Of a stretch of 64,000 nucleotides of DNA, positions 14,359 through 28,029 are shown piece after piece (position 1 is the first letter of the stretch; each line of letters opens with the position of its first letter). The notes below the pieces were generated by a model. The model was not told the DNA's origin. It searched no databases and saw nothing but the letters and a program-made list of their open reading frames with translations. The translations under genes were made by a program, and so were the position numbers. The DNA is taken from NCBI RefSeq assembly GCF_051014685.1, contig NW_027478440.1, forward strand, positions 1,116,001-1,180,000, in the 5' to 3' direction. This DNA comes from Ptiloglossa arizonensis. Its lineage: Eukaryota; Arthropoda; Insecta; Hymenoptera; Colletidae.

Positions 14359-15110
14359 ACCTATGACGTATAACGTATAACGTATAACGTATAACGTATA
14401 ACGTATAACGTATAACGTATAACGTATAACGTATAACCTATGACGTATAACGTATAACGTATAACGTATAACATGTAATGTATAACGTATAACGTATAAT
14501 GTATAGCGTATAACGTATAACGTATAACGTATAACGTACAACGTATAACGTATCACGTATAACGTATTACGAATAACGTATAACGTATAACGTATAACGT
14601 AACACCTATAACGTATAAAGTATAACGTATAACGTATAACGTATAACGTATAACGTATAACGTATAACGTATAACGTATATCGTATAACGTATAACGTAT
14701 AACGTATAACGTATAACTTGTAACAAAAAACGTATAACGAATAACGTAAAACGTATGACGCATTACATGCTACGTATAAAGTATAACATTCAACGTAAAA
14801 CGTATGACGCATTACATGCTACGTATAAAGTATAACATTCAACGTAAAACGTATAACGTATAACGTATAACGTATAACGTATAACGTATAACGTATAACG
14901 TACAACTTATAACGTATAACGTACAACGTATAACGTAGAACGTATAACGTAGAACGTATAACGTATAACGTATAACGTATAACTTATAACGTATAACGTA
15001 TAACGTATAACGTATAACGTATAACGTATAACGTATAACGTATAACGTATAACGTATAACGTATAACGTATAACGTATAACGTATAACGTATAACGTATA
15101 ACGTATAACG
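14359..15110. repeat. HOR family A, segment c'' (copy 3)
   Basis: Marker doublet at 14761/14810, offset 6980 from copy 1, with the same ACAAAAA variant. The match to copy 1 fades after the ACTTATA near 14980, where pure consensus begins. Variants resume at 15120 with ATGTATA and GCGTATA. Confidence 0.83.
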
Positions 15111-16029
15111 TATAACGTATAATGTATAGCGTATAACGTATAACGTATAACGTATAACGTACAACGTATAACGTATCACGTATAACGTATTACGAATAAC
15201 GTATAACGTATAACGTATAACGTAACACCTATAACGTATAAAGTATAACGTATAACGTATAACGTATAACGTATAACGTATAACGTACAACTTATAACGT
15301 ATAACGTACAACGTATAACGTAGAACGTATAACGTAGAACGTATAACGTATAACGTATAACGTATAACGTATAACGTATAACGTATAACGTATAACGTAT
15401 AACGTATAACGTATAACGTATAACGTATAACGTATAACGTATAACGTATAACGTATAACGTATAACGTATAACGTATAACGTATAACGTATAACGTATAA
15501 CGTATAACGTATAACGTATAACGTATAACGTATAACGTATAACGTATAACGTATAACGTATAACGTATAACGTATAACGTATAACGTATAACGTATAACG
15601 TATAACGTATAACGTATAACGTATAACGTATAACGTATATCGTATAACGTATAACGTATAACGTATAACGTATAACGTATAGCGTATAACGTATAACGTA
15701 TAACGTATAACGTATAACGTATAACGTATAACGCATAACGTATAACGTATAACGTATGACGTATGACGTATAACGTATGACGTATAACGTATATCGTATA
15801 ACGTATAACGTATAACGTATAACGTATAACTTGTAACGAAAAACGTATAACGAATAACGTAAAACGTATGAGGCATTACATGCTACGTATAAAGTATAAC
15901 ATTCAACGTAAAACGTATAACGTATAACGTATAACGTATAACGTGTAACGAAGAACGTATAAAGAATAACGTATAACGTATATCGTATAACGTACAACTT
16001 ATAACGTATAACGTACAACGTATAACGTA
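15111..16029. repeat. Satellite linking family A to the 1,238-bp duplication
   Basis: Contains an ACACCTATA step near 15230, doubled ACGTAGA units near 15320-15335, a pure stretch at about 15.34-15.63 kb, and three ACGTATG variants near 15754-15780. A fragment of the start of segment a follows at 15829-16029, with the marker at 15874. No gene is seen. Confidence 0.85.
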
Positions 16030-17267
16030 TAAAGTATAACGTATAACGTATAACGTATAACGTATAACGTATAACGTATAACGTATAACGTATAACGTAT
16101 AACGTATAACGCATAACGTATAACGCATAACGTATAACGCATAACGTATAACGTATAACGTATAACGTATAACGTATAACGTAGAACGTACAACGTATAA
16201 CATATAACGTATGATGTATAACGTATAACGTATAACGTATAACGTATAACGTATAACGTATAACGTATAACGTATAACGTATAACGTATAACGTATAACG
16301 TATAACGTATAACGTATAACGTATAACGTATAAAGTATAACGTATAACGTATAACGTATAACGTATAACGTATAACGTAGAACGTACAACGTATAACATA
16401 TAACGTATAATGTATAACGTATAACGTATAACGTATAACGTATAACGTATAACGTATAACGTATAACGTATAACGTATAACGTATAACGTATAAAGTATA
16501 ACGTATAACGTATAACGTATAACGTATAACGTATAACGTAGAACGTACAACGTATAACGTATAACGTATGACGTATAACGTATAACGTATAACGTATAAC
16601 GTATAACGTATAACCTATGACGTATAACGTATAACGTATAACGTATAACGTATAACGTATAATGTATAACGTATAACATGTAACGTATAACGTATAACGT
16701 ATAACGTATAACGTATAACGTATAACGTATAACGTATATCGTATAACGTATAACGTATAACGTATAACGTATAACGTATAACGTATAACGTATAACGTAA
16801 AACGTATAACGTATAACGTATAACGTATGACGTATAACGTATAACGTATAACGTATAACGTATAACGTATAACGTGTAACGTATAACGTATAACGTATAA
16901 CGTATAAAGTCTAACGTATAACGTATAACGTATAACGTATAACGTATATCGTATAACGTATAACGTATAACGAATAACGTAAAACGTTTAACGCATAATG
17001 TATAACGTATAACGTATAACGTATTACGTATAACCTATGACGTATAACGTATAACGTATAACGTATAACTTGTAACGAAAAACGTATAACGAATAACGTA
17101 AAACGAATGACGCATTACATGCTACGTATAAAGTATAACATTCAACGTATAACCATGACGTATAACGTATAACTTGTAACGTATAACGTATAACGTATAA
17201 CGTATAACCTATAACGTATAACGTATAACGTATAACGTATAACGTATAACGTATAACGTATAACGTA
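16030..17267. repeat. 1,238-bp tandem duplication, copy 1
   Basis: Begins near an AAGTATA unit at 16031. Shared landmarks with copy 2 are the ACGTTTA near 16984, the marker at 17113, and a 6-nt unit (ACCATG) at 17152-17157. All are displaced by exactly 1,238 bp, which is 177 units minus one base. It also has alternating ACGCATA units near 16110-16140. Confidence 0.9.
17152..17157. other. 6-nt unit ACCATG: 1-nt deletion
   Basis: Other copies of this module have ACCTATG here; one T is missing, shifting the downstream register by one. The same deletion is at 18390-18395 in the duplicated copy. Confidence 0.9.
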
Positions 17268-18506
17268 TAAAGTATAACGTATAACGTATAACGTATAACG
17301 TATAACGTATAACGTATAACGTATAACGTATAACGTATAACGTATAACGCATAACGTATAACGCATAACGTATAACGCATAACGTATAACGTATAACGTA
17401 TAACGTATAACGTATAACGTAGAACGTACAACGTATAACATATAACGTATGATGTATAACGTATAACGTATAACGTATAACGTATAACGTATAACGTATA
17501 ACGTATAACGTATAACGTATAACGTATAACGTATAACGTATAACGTATAACGTATAACGTATAACGTATAAAGTATAACGTATAACGTATAACGTATAAC
17601 GTATAACGTATAACGTAGAACGTACAACGTATAACATATAACGTATAATGTATAACGTATAACGTATAACGTATAACGTATAACGTATAACGTATAACGT
17701 ATAACGTATAACGTATAACGTATAACGTATAAAGTATAACGTATAACGTATAACGTATAACGTATAACGTATAACGTAGAACGTACAACGTATAACGTAT
17801 AACGTATGACGTATAACGTATAACGTATAACGTATAACGTATAACGTATAACCTATGACGTATAACGTATAACGTATAACGTATAACGTATAACGTATAA
17901 TGTATAACGTATAACATGTAACGTATAACGTATAACGTATAACGTATAACGTATAACGTATAACGTATAACGTATATCGTATAACGTATAACGTATAACG
18001 TATAACGTATAACGTATAACGTATAACGTATAACGTAAAACGTATAACGTATAACGTATAACGTATGACGTATAACGTATAACGTATAACGTATAACGTA
18101 TAACGTATAACGTGTAACGTATAACGTATAACGTATAACGTATAAAGTCTAACGTATAACGTATAACGTATAACGTATAACGTATATCGTATAACGTATA
18201 ACGTATAACGAATAACGTAAAACGTTTAACGCATAATGTATAACGTATAACGTATAACGTATTACGTATAACCTATGACGTATAACGTATAACGTATAAC
18301 GTATAACTTGTAACGAAAAACGTATAACGAATAACGTAAAACGTATGACGCATTACATGCTACGTATAAAGTATAACATTCAACGTATAACCATGACGTA
18401 TAACGTATAACTTGTAACGTATAACGTATAACGTATAACGTATAACCTATAACGTATAACGTATAACGTATAACGTATAACGTATAACGTATAACGTATA
18501 ACGTAT
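17268..18506. repeat. 1,238-bp tandem duplication, copy 2
   Basis: Repeats copy 1 landmark for landmark, with the marker at 18351 and the 6-nt unit at 18390-18395. The match ends near 18507: copy 1 is followed by an AAGTATA unit, but here an ACGAATT unit follows near 18513. The copied single-base deletion shows that both copies come from one ancestral segment. Confidence 0.9.
18390..18395. other. 6-nt unit ACCATG: duplicated copy of the 1-nt deletion
   Basis: Exactly 1,238 bp from the same deletion at 17152. Its presence in both copies dates the deletion before the duplication. Confidence 0.9.
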
Positions 18507-18845
18507 AACGTATAACGAATTACGTATAACGTATAACGTATAACGTATAACGTATAACGTATAACGTATAACGTATAACGTATAACGTATAACGTATAAC
18601 GTATAACGTATAACGTATAACGTATAACGTATAACGTATAACGTATAACGTATAACGTATAACGTTTAACGTATAACGTATAACGTATAACGAATAACGT
18701 ATAACGTATAACGTATAACGTATAACGTATAACGTATAACGTAACACCTATAACGTATAAAGTATAACGAATAACGTATAACGTATAACGTATAACGTAT
18801 AACGTATAACGTATAACGTATAACGTATATCGTATAACGTATAAC
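18507..18845. repeat. Satellite left of the gap
   Basis: Mostly consensus units with an ACGAATT near 18513, an ACGTTTA near 18662, an ACGAATA near 18688 and an ACACCTATA step near 18742. The sequence is cut off by the N run. No gene is seen. Confidence 0.88.
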
Positions 18846-18945
18846 NNNNNNNNNNNNNNNNNNNNNNNNNNNNNNNNNNNNNNNNNNNNNNNNNNNNNNN
18901 NNNNNNNNNNNNNNNNNNNNNNNNNNNNNNNNNNNNNNNNNNNNN
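18846..18945. other. Assembly gap, 100 N
   Basis: This is exactly 100 N inside the array, the usual placeholder for a gap of unknown size. The same heptamer in the same orientation lies on both sides. The marker spacing across the gap (18351 to 19041, 690 bp) is not a multiple of 7 even after allowing for the known 1-nt slip at 18390, so the N length is not a true distance. The missing sequence is probably more of the same satellite. Confidence 0.97.
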
Positions 18946-18959
18946 AACGTATAACGTAT

Positions 18960-19842
18960 AACGTATTACGTATAACCTATGACGTATAACGTATATCTTG
19001 TAACGAAAAACGTATAACGAATAACGTAAAACGTATGACGCATTACATGCTACGTATAAAGTATAACATTCAACGTATAACCTATGACGTATAACGTATA
19101 ACTTGTAACGTATAACGTATAACGTATAACGTATAATGTATAACGTATAACGTATAACGTATAACGTATAACGTATAACGTATAACGTATAACGTATAAC
19201 GTATAACGTATAACATATAACGTATAACGTATAACGTATAACGTATAACGTATAACGTATAACGTATAACGTATAACGTATAACGTATAACGTCTAACGT
19301 ATAACGTATAACGTATAACGTATAACGTATATCGTATAACGTATAACGTATAACGAATAACGTAAAACGTATAACGCATAATGTATAACGTATAACGTAT
19401 AACGTATTACGTATAACCTATGACGTATAACGTATATCTTGTAACGAAAAACGTATAACGAATAACGTAAAACGTATGACGCATTACATGCTACGTATAA
19501 AGTATAACATTCAACGTATAACCTATGACGTATAACGTATAACTTGTAACGTATAACGTATAACGTATAACGTATAACCTATAACGTATAACGTATAACG
19601 TATAACGTATAACGTATAACGTATAACGTATAACGTATAACGTATAACGTATAACGTATAACGTATAACGTATAACGTATAAAGTATAACGTATAACGTA
19701 TAACGTATAACGTATAACGTATAACGTATTACGTATAACGTATAACGTATAACGTATAACGTATAACGTATAACGTATAACGTATAACGTATAACGTATA
19801 ACGTATAACGTATAACGTATAACGTATAACGTATAACGTATA
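18960..19842. repeat. 441-bp tandem pair
   Basis: Markers at 19041 and 19482 are 441 bp (63 units) apart. Each is preceded by ACGTATT, ACCTATG and a TCTTGTA-containing step and followed by the type-2 right flank: ACCTATG, then ACTTGTA. The second copy shows ACCTATA near 19578 where the first has ATGTATA near 19137, so the right halves have diverged. Confidence 0.82.
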
Positions 19843-20399
19843 ACGTATAACGTATAACGTATAACGTATGACGTATAACGTATAACGTGTAACGTATAAC
19901 ATATAACGTATAACCTGTGACGTATAACGTATAACGTATAACGTATAACGTATAATGTATAACGTATAACATGTAACGTATAGCGTATAACGTATAACGT
20001 ATAACGTATAACGTATAACGTATAACGTATAACGTATAACGTATAACGTATAACGTATAACGTATAACGTATAACGTATAACGTATTACGTATAACGTAT
20101 AACGTATAACGTATAACGTATAACGTATAACGTATAACGTATAACGTATAACGTATAACGTATAACGTATAACGTATAACGTATAACGTATAACGTATAA
20201 CGTATAACGTATAACGTATAACGAATAACGTATAACGTATAACGTATAACGTATAACGTATAACGTATAACGTCTAACGTATAACGTATAACGTATAACG
20301 TATAACGTATAACGTATAACGTATAACGTATAACGTATAACGTATAACGTATAACGTTTAACGTATAACGTATAACGTATAACGTATAACGTATAACGT
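19843..20399. repeat. Satellite with an ACCTGTG/ACATGTA module
   Basis: Contains ACGTATG near 19866, the ACCTGTG unit at about 19914, then ATGTATA, ACATGTA and GCGTATA near 19955-19985, followed by a long mostly pure stretch. The same module recurs near 873, 24003, 24556, 26032, 27306, 31086, 32472, 36646, 38121 and 42647. No gene is seen. Confidence 0.85.
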
Positions 20400-21060
20400 A
20401 TAACGTAACACCTATAACGTATAAAGTATAACGTATAACGTATAACGTATAACGTATAACGTATAACGTATAACGTATAACGTATAACGTATATCGTATA
20501 ACGTATAACGTATAACGTATAACGTATAACGTATAACTTGTAACGAAAAACGTATAACGAATAACGTAAAACGTATGAGGCATTACATGCTACGTATAAA
20601 GTATAACATTCAACGTAAAACGTATAACGTACAACGTATAACGTATAACGTGTAACGAAGAACGTATAAAGAATAACGTATAACGTATATCGTATAACGT
20701 ACAACTTATAACGTATAACGTATAACGTATAACGTATAACGTATAACGTATAACGTATAACGTAAAACGTATAACGTATGACGTATAACGTATAACGTAT
20801 AACGTATAACGTATAACGCATAATGTATAACGAATAACGTAAAACGTATAACGCATAATGTATAACGTATAACGTATAACGTATTACGTATAACCTATGA
20901 CGTATAACGTATATCTTGTAACGAAAAACGTATAACGAATAACGTAAAACGTATGACGCATTACATGCTACGTATAAAGTATAACATTCTACGTATAACC
21001 TATGACGAATAACGTATAACTTGTAACGTATAACGTATAACGTATAACGTATAACCTATA
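20400..21060. repeat. HOR family B module, copy 1
   Basis: Runs from an ACACCTATA step near 20406 through markers at 20581 and 20959, which are 378 bp apart. It recurs at 25243/25621 (offset 4662 bp, 666 units) and at 30297/30675 (a further 5054 bp, 722 units) with the same inner variants. Copies 2 and 3 share an AAGAACA variant (near 25330 and 30384) that copy 1 lacks, so they are the closer pair. Confidence 0.87.
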
Positions 21061-22379
21061 ACGTATAACGTATAACGTATAACGTATAACGTATAACGTA
21101 TAACGTATAACGTATAACGTATAACGTATAACGTATAACGTATAACCTATAACGTATAACGTATAACGTATAACGTATAACGTATAACGTATAACGTATA
21201 ACGTATAACGTATAACGTATAACGTATAACGTATAACGTATTACGTATAACGTATAACGTATAACGTATAACGTATAACGTATAACGTATAACGTATAAC
21301 GTATAACGTATAACGTATAACGTATAACGTATAACGTATAACGTATAACGTATAACGTATAACGTATAACGTATAACGTATAACGTATAAAGTATAACGT
21401 ATAACGTTTAACGTATAACGTATAACGTATAACGTATAACGTATAACGTATAACGTATAACGTATAAAGTATAACGTATAACGTATAACGTATAACGTAT
21501 AACGTATAACGTATTACGTATAACGTATAACGTATAACGTATAACGTATAACGTAGAACGTACAACGTATAACATATAACGTATAACGTATAACGTATAA
21601 CGTATAACGTATAACGTATAACGTATAACGTATAACGTATAACGTATAACGTATAACGTATAACGTATATCGTATAACGTATAACGTATAACGTATAACG
21701 TATAACGTATAACGTATAACGTATAACGTATAACGTATAACGTATAACGTAACACCTATAACGTATAAAGTATAACGTATAACGTATAACGTATAACGTA
21801 TAACGTATAACGTATAACGAATAACGTATAACGTCTAACGTATAACGTATAACGTATAACGTATAACGTATAACGTATAACGTATAACGTATAACGTATA
21901 ACGTATAACGTATAACGTATAACGTATAACGTATAACGTATAACGTATAACGTATATCGTATAACGTATAACGTATAACGTATAACGTATAACGTATAAC
22001 GTATTACGTATAACGTATAACGTATAACGTATAACGTATAACGTATAACGTATAACGTATAACGTATAACGTATAACGTATAACGTATAACGTATAACGT
22101 ATAACGTATAACGTATAACGTATAACGTATAACGTATAACGTATAACGTATAACGTATAACGTATAAAGTATAACGTACAACGTATAACGTATAACGTAT
22201 AACGTATAACGTATAACGTATAACGTATAACGAATAACGTATAACGTATAACGTATAACGTATAACGTATAACGTATAACGTATAACGTATAACGTATAA
22301 CATATAACGTATAACGTATAACGTATAACGTATAACGTATAACGTATAACGTATAACGTATAACGTATAACGTATAATG
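21061..22379. repeat. Mostly pure satellite between family B copies
   Basis: Long consensus runs broken by scattered single variants: ACGTATT near 21240, ACGTTTA near 21410, an ACGTAGA/ACGTACA/ACATATA module near 21553, an ACACCTATA step near 21752 and ACGTCTA near 21832. There is no CATTACATGC marker in this stretch. No gene is seen. Confidence 0.87.
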
Positions 22380-25300
22380 TATAGCGTATAACGTATAACG
22401 TATAACGTATATCGTATAACGTATAACGTATAACGTATATCGCATAACGTATAACGTATAACGTATAACCTATGACATATAACGTATAACGTATAACGTA
22501 TAACGTATAACGTATAACGTATAACGTATAACGTATAACGTATAACCTATGACGTATAACGTATAACGTATAACGTATAACATGTAATGTATAACGTATA
22601 ACGTATAATGTATAGCGTATAACGTATAACGTATAACGTAAAACGTATAACGTATAACGTATAACGTATAACGTATAACGTATAACGTAACACCTATAAC
22701 GTATAAAGTATAACGTATAACGTATTACGTATAACGTATAACGTATAACGTATATCGTATAACGTATAACGTATAACGTATAACGTATAACTTGTAACGA
22801 AAAACGTATAACGAATAACGTAAAACGTATGACGCATTACATGCTACGTATAAAGTATAACATTCAACGTAAAACGTATAACGTACAACGTATAACGTAT
22901 AACGTGTAACGAAGAACGTATAAAGAATAACGTATAACGTATATCGTATAACGTACAACTTATAACGTATAACGTATAACGTATAACGTATAACGTATAA
23001 CGTATAACGTATAACGTATAACGTAAAACGTATAACGTATAACGTATAACGTATAACGTATAACGTATAACGTATAACGTCTAACGTATAACGTATAACG
23101 TATAACGTATAACGTATAACGTATAACGTATAACGTATAACGTATAACGTATAACGTATAACGTATAACGTATAACGTATAACGTATAACGTATAACGTA
23201 TAACGTATAACGTATATCGTATATCGTATAACGTATAATGTATAACGTATAACGTATAACGTATAACGTATAACGTATAACGTATAACGTATAACGTATA
23301 ACGTATAACATATAACGTATAACGTATAACGTATAACGTATAACGTATAACGTATAACGTATAACGTATAACGTATAACGTATAACGTCTAACGTATAAC
23401 GTATAACGTATAACGTATAACGTATATCGTATAACGTATAACGTATAACGTATAACGTAAAACGTATAACGCATAATGTATAACGTATAACGTATAACGT
23501 ATTACGTATAACCTATGACGTATAACGTATATCTTGTAACGAAAAACGTATAACGAATAACGTAAAACGTATGACGCATTACATGCTACGTATAAAGTAT
23601 AACATTCAACGTATAACCTATGACGTATAACGTATAACTTGTAACGTATAACGTATAACGTATAACGTATAACCTATAACGTATAACGTATAACGTATAA
23701 CGTATAACGTATAACGTATAACGTATAACGTATAACGTATAACGTATAACGTATAACGTATAAAGTATAACGTATAACGTATAACGTATAACGTATAACG
23801 TATAACGTATTACGTATAACGTATAACGTATAACGTATAACGTATAACGTATAACGTATAACGTATAACGTATAACGTATAACGTATAACGTATAACGTA
23901 TAACGTATAACGTATAACGTATAACGTATAACGTATAACGTATAACGTATAACGTATGACGTATAACGTATAACGTGTAACGTATAACATATAACGTATA
24001 ACCTGTGACGTATAACGTATAACGTATAACGTATAACGTATAATGTATAACGTATAACATGTAACGTATAGCGTATAACGTATAACGTATAACGTATAAC
24101 GTATAACGTATAACGTATAACGTATAACGTATAACGTATAACGTATAACGTATAACGTATAACGTATAACGTATTACGTATAACGTATAACGTATAACGT
24201 ATAACGTATAACGTATAACGTATAACGTATAACGTATAACGTATAACGTATAACGTATAACGTATAACGTATAACGTATAACGTATAACGTATAACGTAT
24301 AACGTATAACGTATAACGTATAACGTATAACGTATAACGTATAACGTATAACGTCTAACGTATAACGTATAACGTATAACGTATAACGTATAACGTATAA
24401 CGTATAACGTATAACGTATAACGTATAACGTATAACGTATAACGTATAACGTATAACGTATAACGTATAACGTATAACGTATAACGTATAACGTATAACG
24501 TATAACGTATGACGTATAACGTATAACGTGTAACGTATAACATATAACGTATAACCTGTGACGTATAACGTATAACGTATAACGTATAACGTATAATGTA
24601 TAACGTATAACATGTAACGTATAGCGTATAACGTATAACGTATAACGTATAACGTATAACGTATAACGTATAACGTATAACGTATAACGTATAACGTATA
24701 ACGTATAACGTATAACGTATAACGTATTACGTATAACGTATAACGTATAACGTATAACGTATAACGTATAACGTATAACGTATAACGTATAACGTATAAC
24801 GTATAACGTATAACGTATAACGTATAACGTATAACGTATAACGTATAACGTATAACGTATAACGTATAACGTATAACGTATAACGTATAACGTATAACGT
24901 ATAACGTATAACGTATAACGTATAACGTCTAACGTATAACGTATAACGTATAACGTATAACGTATAACGTATAACGTATAACGTATAACGTATAACGTAT
25001 AACGTATAACGTATAACGTATAACGTATAACGTATAACGTATAACGTATAACGTATAACGTATAACGTAACACCTATAACGTATAAAGTATAACGTATAA
25101 CGTATAACGTATAACGTATAACGTATAACGTATAACGTATAACGTATAACGTATATCGTATAACGTATAACGTATAACGTATAACGTATAACGTATAACT
25201 TGTAACGAAAAACGTATAACGAATAACGTAAAACGTATGAGGCATTACATGCTACGTATAAAGTATAACATTCAACGTAAAACGTATAACGTACAACGTA

Positions 25301-26080
25301 TAACGTATAACGTGTAACGAAGAACGTATAAAGAACAACGTATAACGTATATCGTATAACGTACAACTTATAACGTATAACGTATAACGTATAACGTATA
25401 ACGTATAACGTATAACGTATAACGTAAAACGTATAACGTATAACGTATAACGTATAACGTATAACGTATAACGTATAACGCATAATGTATAACGAATAAC
25501 GTAAAACGTATAACGCATAATGTATAACGTATAACGTATAACGTATTACGTATAACCTATGACGTATAACGTATATCTTGTAACGAAAAACGTATAACGA
25601 ATAACGTAAAACGTATGACGCATTACATGCTACGTATAAAGTATAACATTCAACGTATAACCTATGACGTATAACGTATAACTTGTAACGTATAACGTAT
25701 AACGTATAACGTATAACCTATAACGTATAACGTATAACGTATAACGTATAACGTATAACGTATAACGTATAACGTATAACGTATAACGTATAACGTATAA
25801 CGTATAAAGTATAACGTATAACGTATAACGTATAACGTATAACGTATAACGTATTACGTATAACGTATAACGTATAACGTATAACGTATAACGTATAACG
25901 TATAACGTATAACGTATAACGTATAACGTATAACGTATAACGTATAACGTATAACGTATAACGTATAACGTATAACGTATAACGTATGACGTATAACGTA
26001 TAACGTGTAACGTATAACATATAACGTATAACCTGTGACGTATAACGTATAACGTATAACGTATAACGTATAATGTATAA
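22380..26080. repeat. HOR family B long unit, copy 1 (about 3.7 kb)
   Basis: Markers at 22835, 23577, 25243 and 25621. The left part matches 28.0-29.6 kb at offset 5789 bp (827 units). The right part, from about 24.73 kb, matches 29.79-31.13 kb at offset 5068-5054 bp. The offset change means this copy carries about 735 bp (105 units) that copy 2 lacks, between about 23.85 and 24.70 kb. That extra block contains two ACCTGTG/ACATGTA modules. Confidence 0.85.
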
Positions 26081-26399
26081 CGAATAACATGTAACGTATA
26101 TCGTATAACGTATAACGTATAACGTATAACGTATAACGTATAACGTATAACGTATAACGTATAACGTATAACGTATAACGTATAACGTATAACGTATAAC
26201 GTATTACGTATAACGTATAACGTATAACGTATAACGCATAACGTATAACGTATAACGTATAACGTATAACGTATAACGTATAACGTATAACGTATAACGT
26301 ATAACGTATAACGTATAACGTATAACGTATAACGTATAACGTATAACGTATAACGTATAACGTATAACGTATAACGTAACACCTATAACGTATAAAGTA

Positions 26400-27460
26400 T
26401 AACGTATAACGTATAACGTATAACGTATAACGTATAACGTATAACGTATAACGTATAACGTATATCGTATAACGTATAACGTATAACGTATAACGTATAA
26501 CGTATAACTTGTAACGAAAAACGTGTAACGAATAACGTAAAACGTATGAGGCATTACATGCTACGTATAAAGTGTAACATTCAACGTAAAACGTATAACG
26601 TATAACGTATAACGTATAACGTGTAACGAAGAACGTATAAAGAATAACGTATAACGTATATCGTATAACGTACAACTTATAACGTATAACGTACAACGTA
26701 TGACGTATAACGTATAACGTATAACGTATAACGTATAACGTATAACGTATAACGTATAACGTATAACGTATAACGTATAACGTATAACGTATAACGTATA
26801 ACGTATAAAGTATAACGTATAACGTATAAAGTATAACGTATAACGTTTAACGTATAACGTATAACGTATAACGTATAACGTATAACGTATAACGTATAAC
26901 GTATAACGTATAACGTATAACGTATAACGTATAACGTATAACGTATAACGTATAACGTATAACGTATAACGTATAACGTATAACGTATAACGTATAACGT
27001 ATAACGTATAACGTATAACGTATAACGTATAACGTATAACGTATAACGTATAACGTATAACGTATAACGTATAACGTATAACGTATAACGTATAATGTAT
27101 AACGTATAACATGTAACGTATAACGTATAACGTATAACGTATAACGTATAACGTATAACGTATAACGTATAACGTATATCGTATAACGTATAACGTATAA
27201 CGTATAACGTATAACGTATAACGTATAACGTATAACGTATAACGTATAACGTATAACGTATGACGTATAACGTATAACGTGTAACGTATAACATATAACG
27301 TATAACCTGTGACGTATAACGTATAACGTATAACGTATAACGTATAATGTATAACGTATAACATGTAACGTATAGCGTATAACGTATAACGTATAACGTA
27401 TAACGTATAACGTATAACGTATAACGTATAACGTATAACGTATAACGTATAACGTATTAC
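26400..27460. repeat. HOR family B, AAGTGTA-type module, copy 1
   Basis: Marker at 26552, preceded by the AGGCATT variant and followed by AAGTGTA; the ACCTGTG unit near 27306 lies toward the end. The same order is found at 31739 (offset 5187) and 37297 (a further 5558), all multiples of 7. The copy at 305 shares the AAGTGTA variant, so this subtype spans most of the window. Confidence 0.85.
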
Positions 27461-28029
27461 GTATAACGTATAACGTATAACGTATAACGTATAACGTATA
27501 ACGTATAACGTATAACGTATAACGTATAACGTATAACGTATAACTTGTAACGAAAAACGTATAACGAATAACGTAGAACGTATGACGCATTACATGCTAC
27601 GTATAAAGTATAACATTCAACGTAAAACGTATAACGTACAACGTATAACGTATAACGTGTAACGAAGAACGTATAAAGAATAACGTATAACGTATATCGT
27701 ATAACGTACAACTTATAACGTATAACGTATAACGTATAACGTATAACGTATAACGTATAACGTATAACGTATAACGTAAAACGTATAACGTATAACGTAT
27801 AACGTATAACGTATAACGTATAAAGTATAACGTACAACGTATAACGTATAACGTATAACGTATAACGTATAACGTATAACGTATAACGAATAACGTATAA
27901 CGTATAACGTATAACGTATAACGTATAACGTATAACGTATAACGTATAACGTATAACATATAACGTATAACGTATAACGTATAACGTATAACGTATAACG
28001 TATAACGTATAACGTATAACGTATAACGT
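27461..28029. repeat. Family B, ACGTAGA-marked module
   Basis: The marker near 27588 is preceded by an ACGTAGA unit, a subtype shared with 31381, 33475 and 34721. An AAGTATA/ACGTACA pair near 27826 is shared with about 22169, 32791, 33796, 34067 and 39028. It leads directly into family B long unit copy 2. Confidence 0.83.
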
